Part shown: piece after piece, positions 44,836 through 52,259 of the stretch
Position numbering within the stretch: the stretch's first letter is position 1
How the letters are laid out: every line of letters starts with the position of its first letter
Source: Leptospiraceae bacterium
GTDB lineage: Bacteria; Spirochaetota; Leptospiria; Leptospirales; Leptonemataceae
Direction of reading: 5' to 3'
Assembly: GCA_026418015.1 (NCBI GenBank)
Contig: JAOACE010000008.1
Span: 62,001-126,000, forward strand
DNA length: 64,000 bases
The notes under the pieces: model-generated
The model's database searches: none
What the model saw: only the letters and a program-made list of their open reading frames with translations
What the model was told of the DNA's origin: nothing
Made by a program: the position numbers and the translations under genes

Positions 44836-46155
44836 TTATACATATACCTTGGCAGAGTTATAATATTCCACAATTGCTTCTGCAATGGTGGAATAGGTTT
44901 CTATAAATTTATCATCATCACTTTCTAAAAGCGTACAACGAAAACCCTGCAATGGTGTTACAAACGTTGATAAAGGAACAACACAAATATTTTTTGCCCC
45001 AAGTAAATAATAAACAAATCGCTGATCATTAGAAAGGTTTGGATTACTACAAATTTCTTCTATAAATTGCTTTACAACAGGATGTTTGATTTCTAACTTC
45101 ATCTTAGGATTCAATGGTTCGTTAAATACAATGGTTGCATAAAAAGCTCCTTTGGGTGGATTAAAAGTTATCCCTGGCACCTTAGAAAAGATTTTTTCGA
45201 GCATTTCGCTTCGTCTTTTATAAAACTGATTTCTCTCGTTAATCCAATTTTTATACTCGGGATGGGTCATAATTTCTGGAATTACGTATTGAGGCAAGGT
45301 AGTAGAAGATACTTCTAACATTTTTGCATTCAATATACTTTTTATATAACTTTCGAACATGGGTTTTTTATGGTGATTGTAAACTTCTATCCAACCACAT
45401 CTTGCACCTGGCCAAGGAAATTCTTTCGATATACCTTTTAACGAAATCGCTGGAACATTATCTACAATCTTGGATAAAGGAACTGCACCTTTGCCATTAT
45501 AAGTCATGTTGATATAAATTTCATCAGAAATTAAAAACAAATTAAATTTTTTTGCAATAGAGACTATTTCTGATAATACTTCTTCGGGAAAAACAGCTCC
45601 TGTTGGATTATCTGGATTGATGATCATTATACCAGCGATAGATTCATTGTATTTTACTTTGTTGTAGAGTTCATCTAAATCGGGCATCCAATTTCTGTCT
45701 GGATCCAACCTATACGTAATTGGTGGATAACCAGAATGTGCAGCTTCCGCAGAAGAATGTGTTGGATATGCTGGCGAAGGTCCTATTACACGCGCTTCTC
45801 GACGTAAAAAACCATAGATTTTACTTACAGCATCCCCTAATCCATTAAAAAAAATGATATCTTCCGGATCGATTTGTGCATAACCTTCCTGATTTAAACG
45901 TTCTGCCAAAAATTCACGTGTTCTTTTTAAACCTTTTGTGGGACTATATGCATATACTTCGTCTTTTGATAATGCATTCTGAATAATTTCTTTCATCCAT
46001 TGGGGAACTTTGGTTCCTTTTTGGACTGGATCCCCTATATTCTCCCAAATAATAGGTTTTCCAAGAATGTTATGGATTTTTTCTGCAATCGTTACAATGC
46101 CTCGAATTTCGTAGCTTAATTCTGTTGCACCAATATGCACAATATTGATTCTCAT
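44836..46155 (-). CDS. Class I/II PLP aminotransferase
   Basis: A 439-residue aminotransferase of the aspartate-aminotransferase superfamily. The PLP lysine is K244 in GISKEFPWPGARCGW. D211 (ISDEIYINM) and NPDNPTG contact the ring and the substrate carboxylate. It resembles the alanine/tyrosine-like branch (AlaA-type, COG0436). The long C-terminal insert before GAKNICVVPLSTF is unusual for small family members. Specificity cannot be told from sequence. Confidence 0.88.
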   Translation of the reverse strand: MRINIVHIGATELSYEIRGIVTIAEKIHNILGKPIIWENIGDPVQKGTKVPQWMKEIIQNALSKDEVYAYSPTKGLKRTREFLAERLNQEGYAQIDPEDIIFFNGLGDAVSKIYGFLRREARVIGPSPAYPTHSSAEAAHSGYPPITYRLDPDRNWMPDLDELYNKVKYNESIAGIMIINPDNPTGAVFPEEVLSEIVSIAKKFNLFLISDEIYINMTYNGKGAVPLSKIVDNVPAISLKGISKEFPWPGARCGWIEVYNHHKKPMFESYIKSILNAKMLEVSSTTLPQYVIPEIMTHPEYKNWINERNQFYKRRSEMLEKIFSKVPGITFNPPKGAFYATIVFNEPLNPKMKLEIKHPVVKQFIEEICSNPNLSNDQRFVYYLLGAKNICVVPLSTFVTPLQGFRCTLLESDDDKFIETYSTIAEAIVEYYNSAKVYV

Positions 46156-46183
46156 AAGTTATTATATACCAAAAAAACTGGAT

Positions 46184-46960
46184 TTAATTCTTAGTCAAAA
46201 GAAAAGTGACACCAATTTGTAAAGATGTTATGATGATTTCACCGCGGCGTGGGTTTACCAATACTTTTCTTCGATCAATAAAATTCGAAGGACCTGTTTT
46301 AGCAGTCACTCCCATGTTTTTGATGTTAAAAAACAATTCGTAGTTTTTAAGCCTATAGAAAAGACCTAAATTCAATAATGCGTGTAATTCTTGAACATAA
46401 GGACCACTATATGCTAAGTTTCCATAACCAAAACCTAAACCTGAACCAACAAAAAAGGTCCATAGTTCTTTTTGGTAAAAATAATAATGATAAAATAATT
46501 CGAGTTGAAATACCTTTGTTAAGATACTATATCCATTAAGTTCTTTAGTTACTGGCAAGTACAGATCACTTTCTGGGATGATTTTATTCGAATTAAGATA
46601 AGTAAAAGGTAAAGATAAATTAAACCCCAATTGAAAAAAATTTATCCCTATTCCCCATTCGCTAGTAGGGTTTTTTAATCCATATTGAAAATCCATCGAA
46701 TACGATGTTAGAGAAAAATCGGGATTTCTATAAATGGGACCTACCTTCTCTATTAAAGGTGTCCATATAGGTGAATACAAAATACCATTGTTTATTCCAG
46801 CCTCTATTAAATCTAACCCCTGACCAGAACTATTGATTATATTCCCCGCACCATATAAGCCATAACCGGGAAGAATTCTAATAAATTTCTCTTGACTATA
46901 AGCTGGAAAATATATTAAGAAAATTATAAATTTTATTATAATAATTTTTATAAACTTCAT
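46184..46960 (-). CDS. Probable outer-membrane beta-barrel protein
   Basis: A 258-residue exported protein; the signal (MKFIKIIIIKFIIFLIYFPAYSQ) is typical. The remainder alternates short strands with turns: MDFQYGLKNPTSEWGIGINFFQLGFNLSLPF, FFVGSGLGFGYGNLAYSG, LLNLGLFYRLKNYELFFNI, and the end EIIITSLQIGVTFLLTKN. That is a small barrel. I cannot name the family. A terminator-like hairpin ends directly before its start codon. An in-frame upstream ATG (47032) would add 24 non-signal residues and is not used here. Confidence 0.75.
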   Translation of the reverse strand: MKFIKIIIIKFIIFLIYFPAYSQEKFIRILPGYGLYGAGNIINSSGQGLDLIEAGINNGILYSPIWTPLIEKVGPIYRNPDFSLTSYSMDFQYGLKNPTSEWGIGINFFQLGFNLSLPFTYLNSNKIIPESDLYLPVTKELNGYSILTKVFQLELFYHYYFYQKELWTFFVGSGLGFGYGNLAYSGPYVQELHALLNLGLFYRLKNYELFFNIKNMGVTAKTGPSNFIDRRKVLVNPRRGEIIITSLQIGVTFLLTKN

Positions 46961-46989
46961 ATAAAAAATGCACTGCAAAAATGCAGTGC
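46961..46989 (-). terminator. Terminator-like hairpin at the start of the outer-membrane protein gene
   Basis: GCACTGCA and TGCAGTGC (46970-46977 and 46982-46989) form a perfect 8-bp stem with a four-base loop. On the minus strand it is followed by ATTTTTTAT, a U-run typical of an intrinsic terminator, and nine bases later comes the ATG of the barrel protein. It may end the bpt transcript, or act as an attenuator or RNA switch for the next gene. Confidence 0.65.
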
Positions 46990-47042
46990 TCGGACAATCT
47001 CGATGATTATCAACCAATCTAAATATCGTCATATAACAAAAA

Positions 47043-47885
47043 TCACTTAATAAACGGTTGAAAATTTTTTTCGTTTAAATGCAATATTTCGTTAGGTCGA
47101 AAAAATTTTTTATAATTCATTTTATTACACTTTTCTATATAATACCCAATATAATAATAATTGGCATTATATCTTTTCGCAAGTTCAATTTCTAACAATA
47201 TAGAAAATGTTCCCAAACTAAACTTTGAATAATCTGGATCGTAGAAAAAATAAACACTTGACCAATAGTCTTCGATTAAATCGAAAATCCCTACACCAAT
47301 GATTTTTTCATTTTCTAAAATTATCAGTTCTTTTGTTAGAGGTTCTTCTAAACAGCTATCAACAAAAAAAGACATATAACCATTTTTTAATTGTTCTAAC
47401 AATAAGAGTTGATATTCATTGAATGAATAATTTTTATTAATTAATTTTATAATAATATTTAAATAATCTTCTTTATTTTCTTTTTCTGGCACCTCGTCAA
47501 ACAAAGAATCTTTATGTACATAGAATTTGTATTTGTAATATAATGACAATTTTCTTAGATCGAATTCAGGAGTTTGAATCTTGTAAGAAATATGATCGAT
47601 CAACTTATTCCAAACGCGTTTTTGCGATTTACTTTTTTTAAAAGTATTTATTGGAACACGAAGAACTTTACATTCAAGGCAGTTTAAGCAAAAAGGTCGG
47701 TAAACATAAAATCCTGCTCTTCGAAATCCCTGATCTAATAATACTTTGTATTCTTTTGCAGACATCTTGTTTTTCGTAAAATAATAAAGATGATGAAAAC
47801 GATCACTCAAATAAGAACAAACATTATGAGAAATTCCTACAAACATCAAATTTTGGTATAAATGAGTTTCAAGATCAAAATGCAT
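47043..47885 (-). CDS. bpt: Aspartate/glutamate leucyltransferase (Bpt)
   Basis: Bpt adds leucine to proteins that begin with Asp or Glu and so marks them for ClpS/ClpAP degradation. The 280-residue protein shows the ATE-family N-terminal cysteine block FRRAGFYVYRPFCLNCLECKVLRVPI, then SKSQKRVWNK, and the C-terminal GNAT-like half with VGIFDLIEDYWSSVYFFYDPDYSKFSLGTF and YYIGYYIEKCNKMNYKKFFRPNE. ATG 47885 is preferred to a TTG nine codons upstream. It is divergent from serC. Confidence 0.92.
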   Translation of the reverse strand: MHFDLETHLYQNLMFVGISHNVCSYLSDRFHHLYYFTKNKMSAKEYKVLLDQGFRRAGFYVYRPFCLNCLECKVLRVPINTFKKSKSQKRVWNKLIDHISYKIQTPEFDLRKLSLYYKYKFYVHKDSLFDEVPEKENKEDYLNIIIKLINKNYSFNEYQLLLLEQLKNGYMSFFVDSCLEEPLTKELIILENEKIIGVGIFDLIEDYWSSVYFFYDPDYSKFSLGTFSILLEIELAKRYNANYYYIGYYIEKCNKMNYKKFFRPNEILHLNEKNFQPFIK

Positions 47886-47930
47886 ATAAAAAAACTTTAC
47901 TCGTAAATCCAATAAAAAATCAAGTTCTTT

Positions 47931-49028
47931 ATGAAGAGAGTATACAATTTTTCCCCCGGTCCTGCTATACTTCCCTTGGAAGTATTAGAACAGATTCGTG
48001 ATGAACTTTTGGATTATCAAAATACTGGAATGTCTGTAATGGAAATGTCCCACAGAGGTTCTGTTTTTAGCAAAATACACGAAGAATCCATGGCTTTATT
48101 GAGAAAAATCGCAAATATCCCCGATAACTTCGATATTTTATATATGACAGGTGGAGCATCCACTCAATTTGCCTTAGTACCATTAAACCTCACAGGTAAT
48201 CGATTTAATCAAAAAGGTGGTATGGCTGGATATATCAATACTGGAACTTGGTCTACCAAAGCCATTGAACAAGCAAAAATCTTAAACGTAAACCATCAAG
48301 TAATTGCAAGTTCAAAAGATAAAAATTTTAGTTATATACCAAAAAATTACGAAATTCCACCAGGATTAGATTATCTTCATATTACTTCGAATAACACAAT
48401 TTATGGTACGCAATACAAAAAATTTCCTGAACCTAAGGATACAAAACTAGTGATTGACATGAGTTCTGATTTTCTTTCTTATCCGATAGATTGGACCCAT
48501 ATTGGTTTAATTTATGCTGGTCTACAAAAAAATGCTGGTCCATCTGGTATGACCGTAGTGATTATTGATAAAGAATACTACAAAAGAGAATATGAACATC
48601 TTCCCACGATGTTTCGCTATTCCACATTTGGTGAATCTCAAAGTTTATACAACACACCACCAACCTTCCAGATCTATGTCTTTAATTTAATTCTAAAATG
48701 GATAGAGAAGAGAGGTGGATTAGAAGAAATCCATAAAATCAACGAAAGAAAAGCAAAATACATTTACGATGTAATAGACGAAAGTAATGGTTTTTATATT
48801 GGTCATTCCGAAAAAGAAGATCGTTCTCTAATGAATGTAACATTTCGATTAAAGAATGAATCTTTACAAGACGAATTTATAAAAAAAGCCAAAGAACATG
48901 ATTTGGTAGAATTAAAAGGACATCGTTCCGTTGGTGGTATGAGGGCATCAATTTATAATGCTATGCCAGAAGAAGGCTGTAGAATATTAGCAGAATTTAT
49001 GAGGGAATTTTACAAAAAACATGGATAA
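47931..49028 (+). CDS. serC: Phosphoserine aminotransferase
   Basis: SerC makes 3-phosphoserine in serine synthesis and also acts in pyridoxine synthesis. The 365-residue protein begins VYNFSPGPAILPLEVLEQI and has GMSVMEMSHRG, the PLP lysine in GLQKNAGPSGMTVVII, and GHRSVGGMRASIYNAMPEEG at the end. All are SerC signatures, and length is normal. A small gene follows after five bases. Confidence 0.95.
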   Translation: MKRVYNFSPGPAILPLEVLEQIRDELLDYQNTGMSVMEMSHRGSVFSKIHEESMALLRKIANIPDNFDILYMTGGASTQFALVPLNLTGNRFNQKGGMAGYINTGTWSTKAIEQAKILNVNHQVIASSKDKNFSYIPKNYEIPPGLDYLHITSNNTIYGTQYKKFPEPKDTKLVIDMSSDFLSYPIDWTHIGLIYAGLQKNAGPSGMTVVIIDKEYYKREYEHLPTMFRYSTFGESQSLYNTPPTFQIYVFNLILKWIEKRGGLEEIHKINERKAKYIYDVIDESNGFYIGHSEKEDRSLMNVTFRLKNESLQDEFIKKAKEHDLVELKGHRSVGGMRASIYNAMPEEGCRILAEFMREFYKKHG

Positions 49029-49033
49029 TATTT

Positions 49034-49240
49034 ATGCTATGGTTAAAATTAGGTAAAAAAGAATTGATTAACCTTGCGCATGCTCGCTCCATTAAGAAAG
49101 GACCTAATTCGACCATAGAAATTTATATGGATCCGGTATCTGGCAAACGGATCCTTCCTTTTCCTGATGATCAAAAACGCGACGAAGTTTTCGATAAATT
49201 AGTAGAAAACTTAATTCGATTAAGAATGGCATTAGAATAA
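49034..49240 (+). CDS. Small hypothetical protein after serC
   Basis: A 68-residue protein of unknown family, starting ATG five bases after serC. It reads MLWLKLGKKELINLAHARSIKK, then a strand-turn-strand NSTIEIYMDPVSGKRILPFPD and a terminal helix DEVFDKLVENLIRLRMALE. Codon use is like the neighbours and the frame is clean, so I take it as real and co-transcribed with serC. Confidence 0.65.
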   Translation: MLWLKLGKKELINLAHARSIKKGPNSTIEIYMDPVSGKRILPFPDDQKRDEVFDKLVENLIRLRMALE

Positions 49241-49253
49241 TTTATTGATAAAA

Positions 49254-49541
49254 TTATTCTATAAAACCACACCCCATTTTGATTGGAATATTTTCTAGGT
49301 AAAAATGTATTCTTAAAGATAAGGGAATATCAAAGAGAATCAATTTTATTCTATAAGTACGACAAAATTCCCACAAGTAAGGAAAAATATCTTGTCGAAT
49401 ATTTTTTAAACCTTCGAAATGTATGCCTAGTAACATTGTTTCTTCTTGATAAGAATTACGTAATCGAAGTATATCCTGAAAAATACTATCGAGTGTTTGT
49501 TTATCTAAAACAAAAATTTTATATGATAACAATGGATACAT
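49254..49541 (-). CDS. Small hypothetical protein, STAS-like pattern
   Basis: A 95-residue protein with an alternating strand-helix order: YKIFVLDKQTLDSIFQDILRL, ETMLLGIHFEGLKNIRQDIFPYLWEFCRTYRIKLILFDIPLSLRIHF. The pattern recalls a STAS domain (strand, helix, strand with short linkers) but no key motif is certain. It is preferred to the overlapping plus-strand frame at 49283-49543 because its codons look natural and it begins with ATG. Confidence 0.5.
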   Translation of the reverse strand: MYPLLSYKIFVLDKQTLDSIFQDILRLRNSYQEETMLLGIHFEGLKNIRQDIFPYLWEFCRTYRIKLILFDIPLSLRIHFYLENIPIKMGCGFIE

Positions 49542-49576
49542 AAATTCTACTATACAATTGTTTTTTAACTTAAAAA

Positions 49577-50353
49577 ATGGTTCCTATGAATCATCCGTCA
49601 AGAAAAAAAATTATAACTTCGTGGATTATCGAAATATTTTTTTTGATTTTACAGATTATCACTTCGATTCTCTACATTCCTTTATTAAAAAATACAAAAG
49701 GTAATAGAGGCAATATTTTAATCATTACGGATTTATTAACATCCCCTCTACTCTACTTATATTTTAGACAAAAACTCGCAAGAGAAGGTTATAATATTTT
49801 TTTTTACTATTGTTTTAATCCATTCCTTCCTCTTAAAAGACATACAGAAAGACTTTCTGAGCTTTTATTAAAAATTCCCAACAATCAATTTACTATTATA
49901 GCTCATGGTGCTGGTGGATTATTGCCTTTATCTTTACCAGATGAAGCCAGAAAAAAGATCCATCGACTAATTACACTAGATACACCCTTCTGGGGCACTC
50001 AGTTATTTCAATCTTTAAAATTTATAAAGGCATTTTATGACATTTCTCCTCGAAGCGAATATTTATTAGCCTATAAAATGAATGCATTACTATACGAAGA
50101 ATTTTTTCCCATAGTTGCATGGCAAGACGAATGGATTGTTCCAGAAAATCTATTACGTTTTGGTCAAGGAAGAGATATTTTATTAGATATACCTGGAAGA
50201 TTAAACCTAATTCTACACAGAGAAAACGTAAATACAATCATACAATTTTGTAATCAATTTTTTCCCCACAATATAATTCTTCAGAACAAACCTAAAGATT
50301 CAGCAAGAGAAAAAAAATCAAAAAAGAAAAGCATCAATCAAAATAAAAAATAG
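49577..50353 (+). CDS. Lipase-like alpha/beta-hydrolase-fold protein lacking the catalytic Ser
   Basis: A 258-residue protein. An N-terminal membrane helix (residues 12-34) is followed by an alpha/beta-hydrolase outline: GNRGNILIITDLLTS, REGYNIFFYYCFNP, and the nucleophile-elbow place NQFTIIAHGAGGLLPLSL, then ITLDTPFWGT as in triacylglycerol lipases. In active lipases the elbow is GHSxGG; here it reads AHGAGG, so Ser is replaced by Gly. The C-terminus is Lys-rich and basic. It may be a non-catalytic relative or scaffold. ATG 49577 or 49586 are possible starts. Confidence 0.7.
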   Translation: MVPMNHPSRKKIITSWIIEIFFLILQIITSILYIPLLKNTKGNRGNILIITDLLTSPLLYLYFRQKLAREGYNIFFYYCFNPFLPLKRHTERLSELLLKIPNNQFTIIAHGAGGLLPLSLPDEARKKIHRLITLDTPFWGTQLFQSLKFIKAFYDISPRSEYLLAYKMNALLYEEFFPIVAWQDEWIVPENLLRFGQGRDILLDIPGRLNLILHRENVNTIIQFCNQFFPHNIILQNKPKDSAREKKSKKKSINQNKK

Positions 50354-50387
50354 AACATTTTTTTAAAAAAAGTATATATAAATATAT

Positions 50388-51071
50388 GTGAACAACAAAT
50401 ACTTAAACCAACCCATAAAAATAAAAGAAATTCCGTTAGAAGATAGACCAAGGGAAAAATTAAAACAAAACGGCATTTCTAGTTTATCGGACTTAGAACT
50501 CGTAGCCATACTATTAGGTACGGGCATAAAGGGATTTAATGCTCTTCAAATATCTGAACAGGTTTTAGAAATCCTAGACAAAAAAAATACCATACCCGAT
50601 CTCGAAGAGCTATTGACAATACCAGGTATAGGAGAAGTAAAAGCTATGATGATTCTAGCTGCAATGGAACTGTTTCGTAGGAAGTGGAAACCACTTCCGC
50701 GACGAGTACAAACTGCAAAAGATGTTTTTTTAGCCATTTCGCATTTTGCTAATAGAAAGCAGGAATATTTTCTTCTAATAACACTTAATGGAGCAAACGA
50801 AATTCTTAATGTACACGTAGTTACCAAAGGGATTCTTAATAAAACCATTGTCCATCCAAGAGAAATCTTTGTACTTGCAATAGAAGATAGAGCAAATGCC
50901 ATCATTGTGGCACATAATCATCCATCGGGGAATTTAAACCCAGGCGAAGATGACATCAACACAACGCAGGTATTAATCGATTCGGGAAAACTTTTAGGAA
51001 TTCCCTTGTTAGATCATATCATCTTTTCGGAAGTCCAATATTACAGTTTTGTAGAAAATCGATTAATGTAA
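50388..51071 (+). CDS. radC: RadC family JAMM protein
   Basis: A 227-residue protein with a helix-hairpin-helix at about residues 55-85 (LLTIPGIGEVKAMMILAAMEL) and a JAB1/MPN-type metalloprotein domain: NAIIVAHNHPSGNLNPGEDD supplies the HxH and Asp metal ligands. The old link to DNA repair is doubted; the function is unsettled. The start codon is GTG 50388; the nearest ATG is out of frame and stops at once. Confidence 0.9.
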   Translation: MNNKYLNQPIKIKEIPLEDRPREKLKQNGISSLSDLELVAILLGTGIKGFNALQISEQVLEILDKKNTIPDLEELLTIPGIGEVKAMMILAAMELFRRKWKPLPRRVQTAKDVFLAISHFANRKQEYFLLITLNGANEILNVHVVTKGILNKTIVHPREIFVLAIEDRANAIIVAHNHPSGNLNPGEDDINTTQVLIDSGKLLGIPLLDHIIFSEVQYYSFVENRLM

Positions 51072-51143
51072 GACTATTTTTTTAGTTTTTTTATTTTTTT
51101 GTTGACCAAATGGTTAATGAATGATATATTGATAAAAAAAATT

Positions 51144-51518
51144 ATGAAAAATCAATCTATTATAACAATTATGTTTCTATTGAATTCTTGTGTTACAACA
51201 AATGCAGGAATAACAACATCAAACATTCCGTTAAACCATAATTTACAAAACATAAAATATATCACAACCGACACGATAAAAAAATCTTGGTACAATTTCG
51301 ACATAGGAATATTAGGATTTCCCTTACAAGAACCACCTATTGACGAAGCAATTAAAGAACTATTATCGAAACATCAAGGGGATGCATTGATCAACATAAA
51401 ATACTACACACAAAAAAGTATATTTTTGTTTATTACAAAAAATACTCTTGTAATCAAAGCGGATGTTGTAAAAATAGAAAAACAAGAAAACGAAATTTCA
51501 CCAACCAAAAAACGATGA
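51144..51518 (+). CDS. Small lipoprotein, first of a paralogous pair
   Basis: A 124-residue protein. The signal (MKNQSIITIMFLLNSC) ends with a probable lipidated Cys16. The C-terminal half carries IDEAIKELLSKHQGDALINIKYY, close to the pattern in the next gene (AINTVVQKLEGDTMINIRGWHE). The shared core is A-I, a helix, then GD-x-x-INI. The family recalls small TRL-like lipoproteins of leptospires. ATG 51144 starts the signal; codons before it are not used. The stop overlaps the next start (ATGA). Confidence 0.7.
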   Translation: MKNQSIITIMFLLNSCVTTNAGITTSNIPLNHNLQNIKYITTDTIKKSWYNFDIGILGFPLQEPPIDEAIKELLSKHQGDALINIKYYTQKSIFLFITKNTLVIKADVVKIEKQENEISPTKKR

Positions 51519-51979
51519 AGTTAATAAAATTTTATATAATTTTTTTATTTTTTTTGAATTGTTTTGCAGGAGCTTTTATCGATAAAGGCGGTCATGTTGA
51601 TTCTATGTTTTTAACGAATTCTGCAACAAACGTATATAGAAATAATTTTTATGTGATTTGTTTAAAAAGTGATGATCAAAATCCAGAAGAAGAAATGGAT
51701 ATATCAAAAAAAATTCAATATATACCTTTCGAACAATATAAAGGAGGTTGCGAACAATATGGGGAAGTATCTCAGTTTTATTTATTTCATTTATTTCCAA
51801 CATCTGATTCTTTGGATCCTGAATATGCCATAAATACGGTTGTACAGAAACTCGAAGGTGATACAATGATCAACATTAGAGGATGGCACGAAACCCATTA
51901 TTATTCATTGTTAGGTCAAGTAAGGGTATTTAAAGTTAAAGGGGATGTGATTAAATTTGCAATTCCAGAAAAAAAATAG
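51515..51979 (+). CDS. Small lipoprotein, second of a paralogous pair
   Basis: A 154-residue protein. The signal MKLIKFYIIFLFFLNC ends at Cys16. Four residues of the mature part resemble FAGA, then it has a separate N-terminal region (about 60 residues with two further cysteines) and the common end domain AINTVVQKLEGDTMINIRGWHETHYY with VRVFKVKGDVIKF. It is translated directly after its paralogue, which suggests local duplication. The function is not known. Confidence 0.7.
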   Translation: MKLIKFYIIFLFFLNCFAGAFIDKGGHVDSMFLTNSATNVYRNNFYVICLKSDDQNPEEEMDISKKIQYIPFEQYKGGCEQYGEVSQFYLFHLFPTSDSLDPEYAINTVVQKLEGDTMINIRGWHETHYYSLLGQVRVFKVKGDVIKFAIPEKK

Positions 51980-51980
51980 T

Positions 51981-52259
51981 ATGAGATATTTAATCTTTTT
52001 TTTATTCTTGGTTTTTTCTTTTTGTTTAGTAGAAGATGCTTCGATAAAGCAACTCGATGCGTATTCGGAACTTTCTAAGGCAATAGAATATAAATACAAA
52101 GAATGTGGTAATAAACCCGATCAACCACTGATTCCACCCACTAAAATCGATAGAAATTCACTTAAAATATGTACATTATCGATTTTAAGAATGGATTGTC
52201 CTTTTAATGAATATCCAATTTTATGTTATGATATGTTTTTTGATATAATACTAAAATGA
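51981..52259 (+). CDS. Small exported Cys-containing protein
   Basis: A 92-residue protein starting one base after the previous stop. The first 20 residues (MRYLIFFLFLVFSFCLVEDA) are a signal with a possible lipobox Cys15. The mature part has five further Cys/Pro positions (KECGNKPDQPLIPPTKI, LKICTLSILRMDCPFNEYPILCYDMFF). Unknown family. The stop overlaps the start of the TonB-dependent receptor (ATGA), so it belongs to that operon. Confidence 0.65.
   Translation: MRYLIFFLFLVFSFCLVEDASIKQLDAYSELSKAIEYKYKECGNKPDQPLIPPTKIDRNSLKICTLSILRMDCPFNEYPILCYDMFFDIILK

Noticed and set aside
49283-49543. Plus-strand 86-codon frame opposite the STAS-like gene
   Set aside because: It starts with TTG, has no recognisable pattern, and the minus-strand frame has an ATG and a better strand-helix order.
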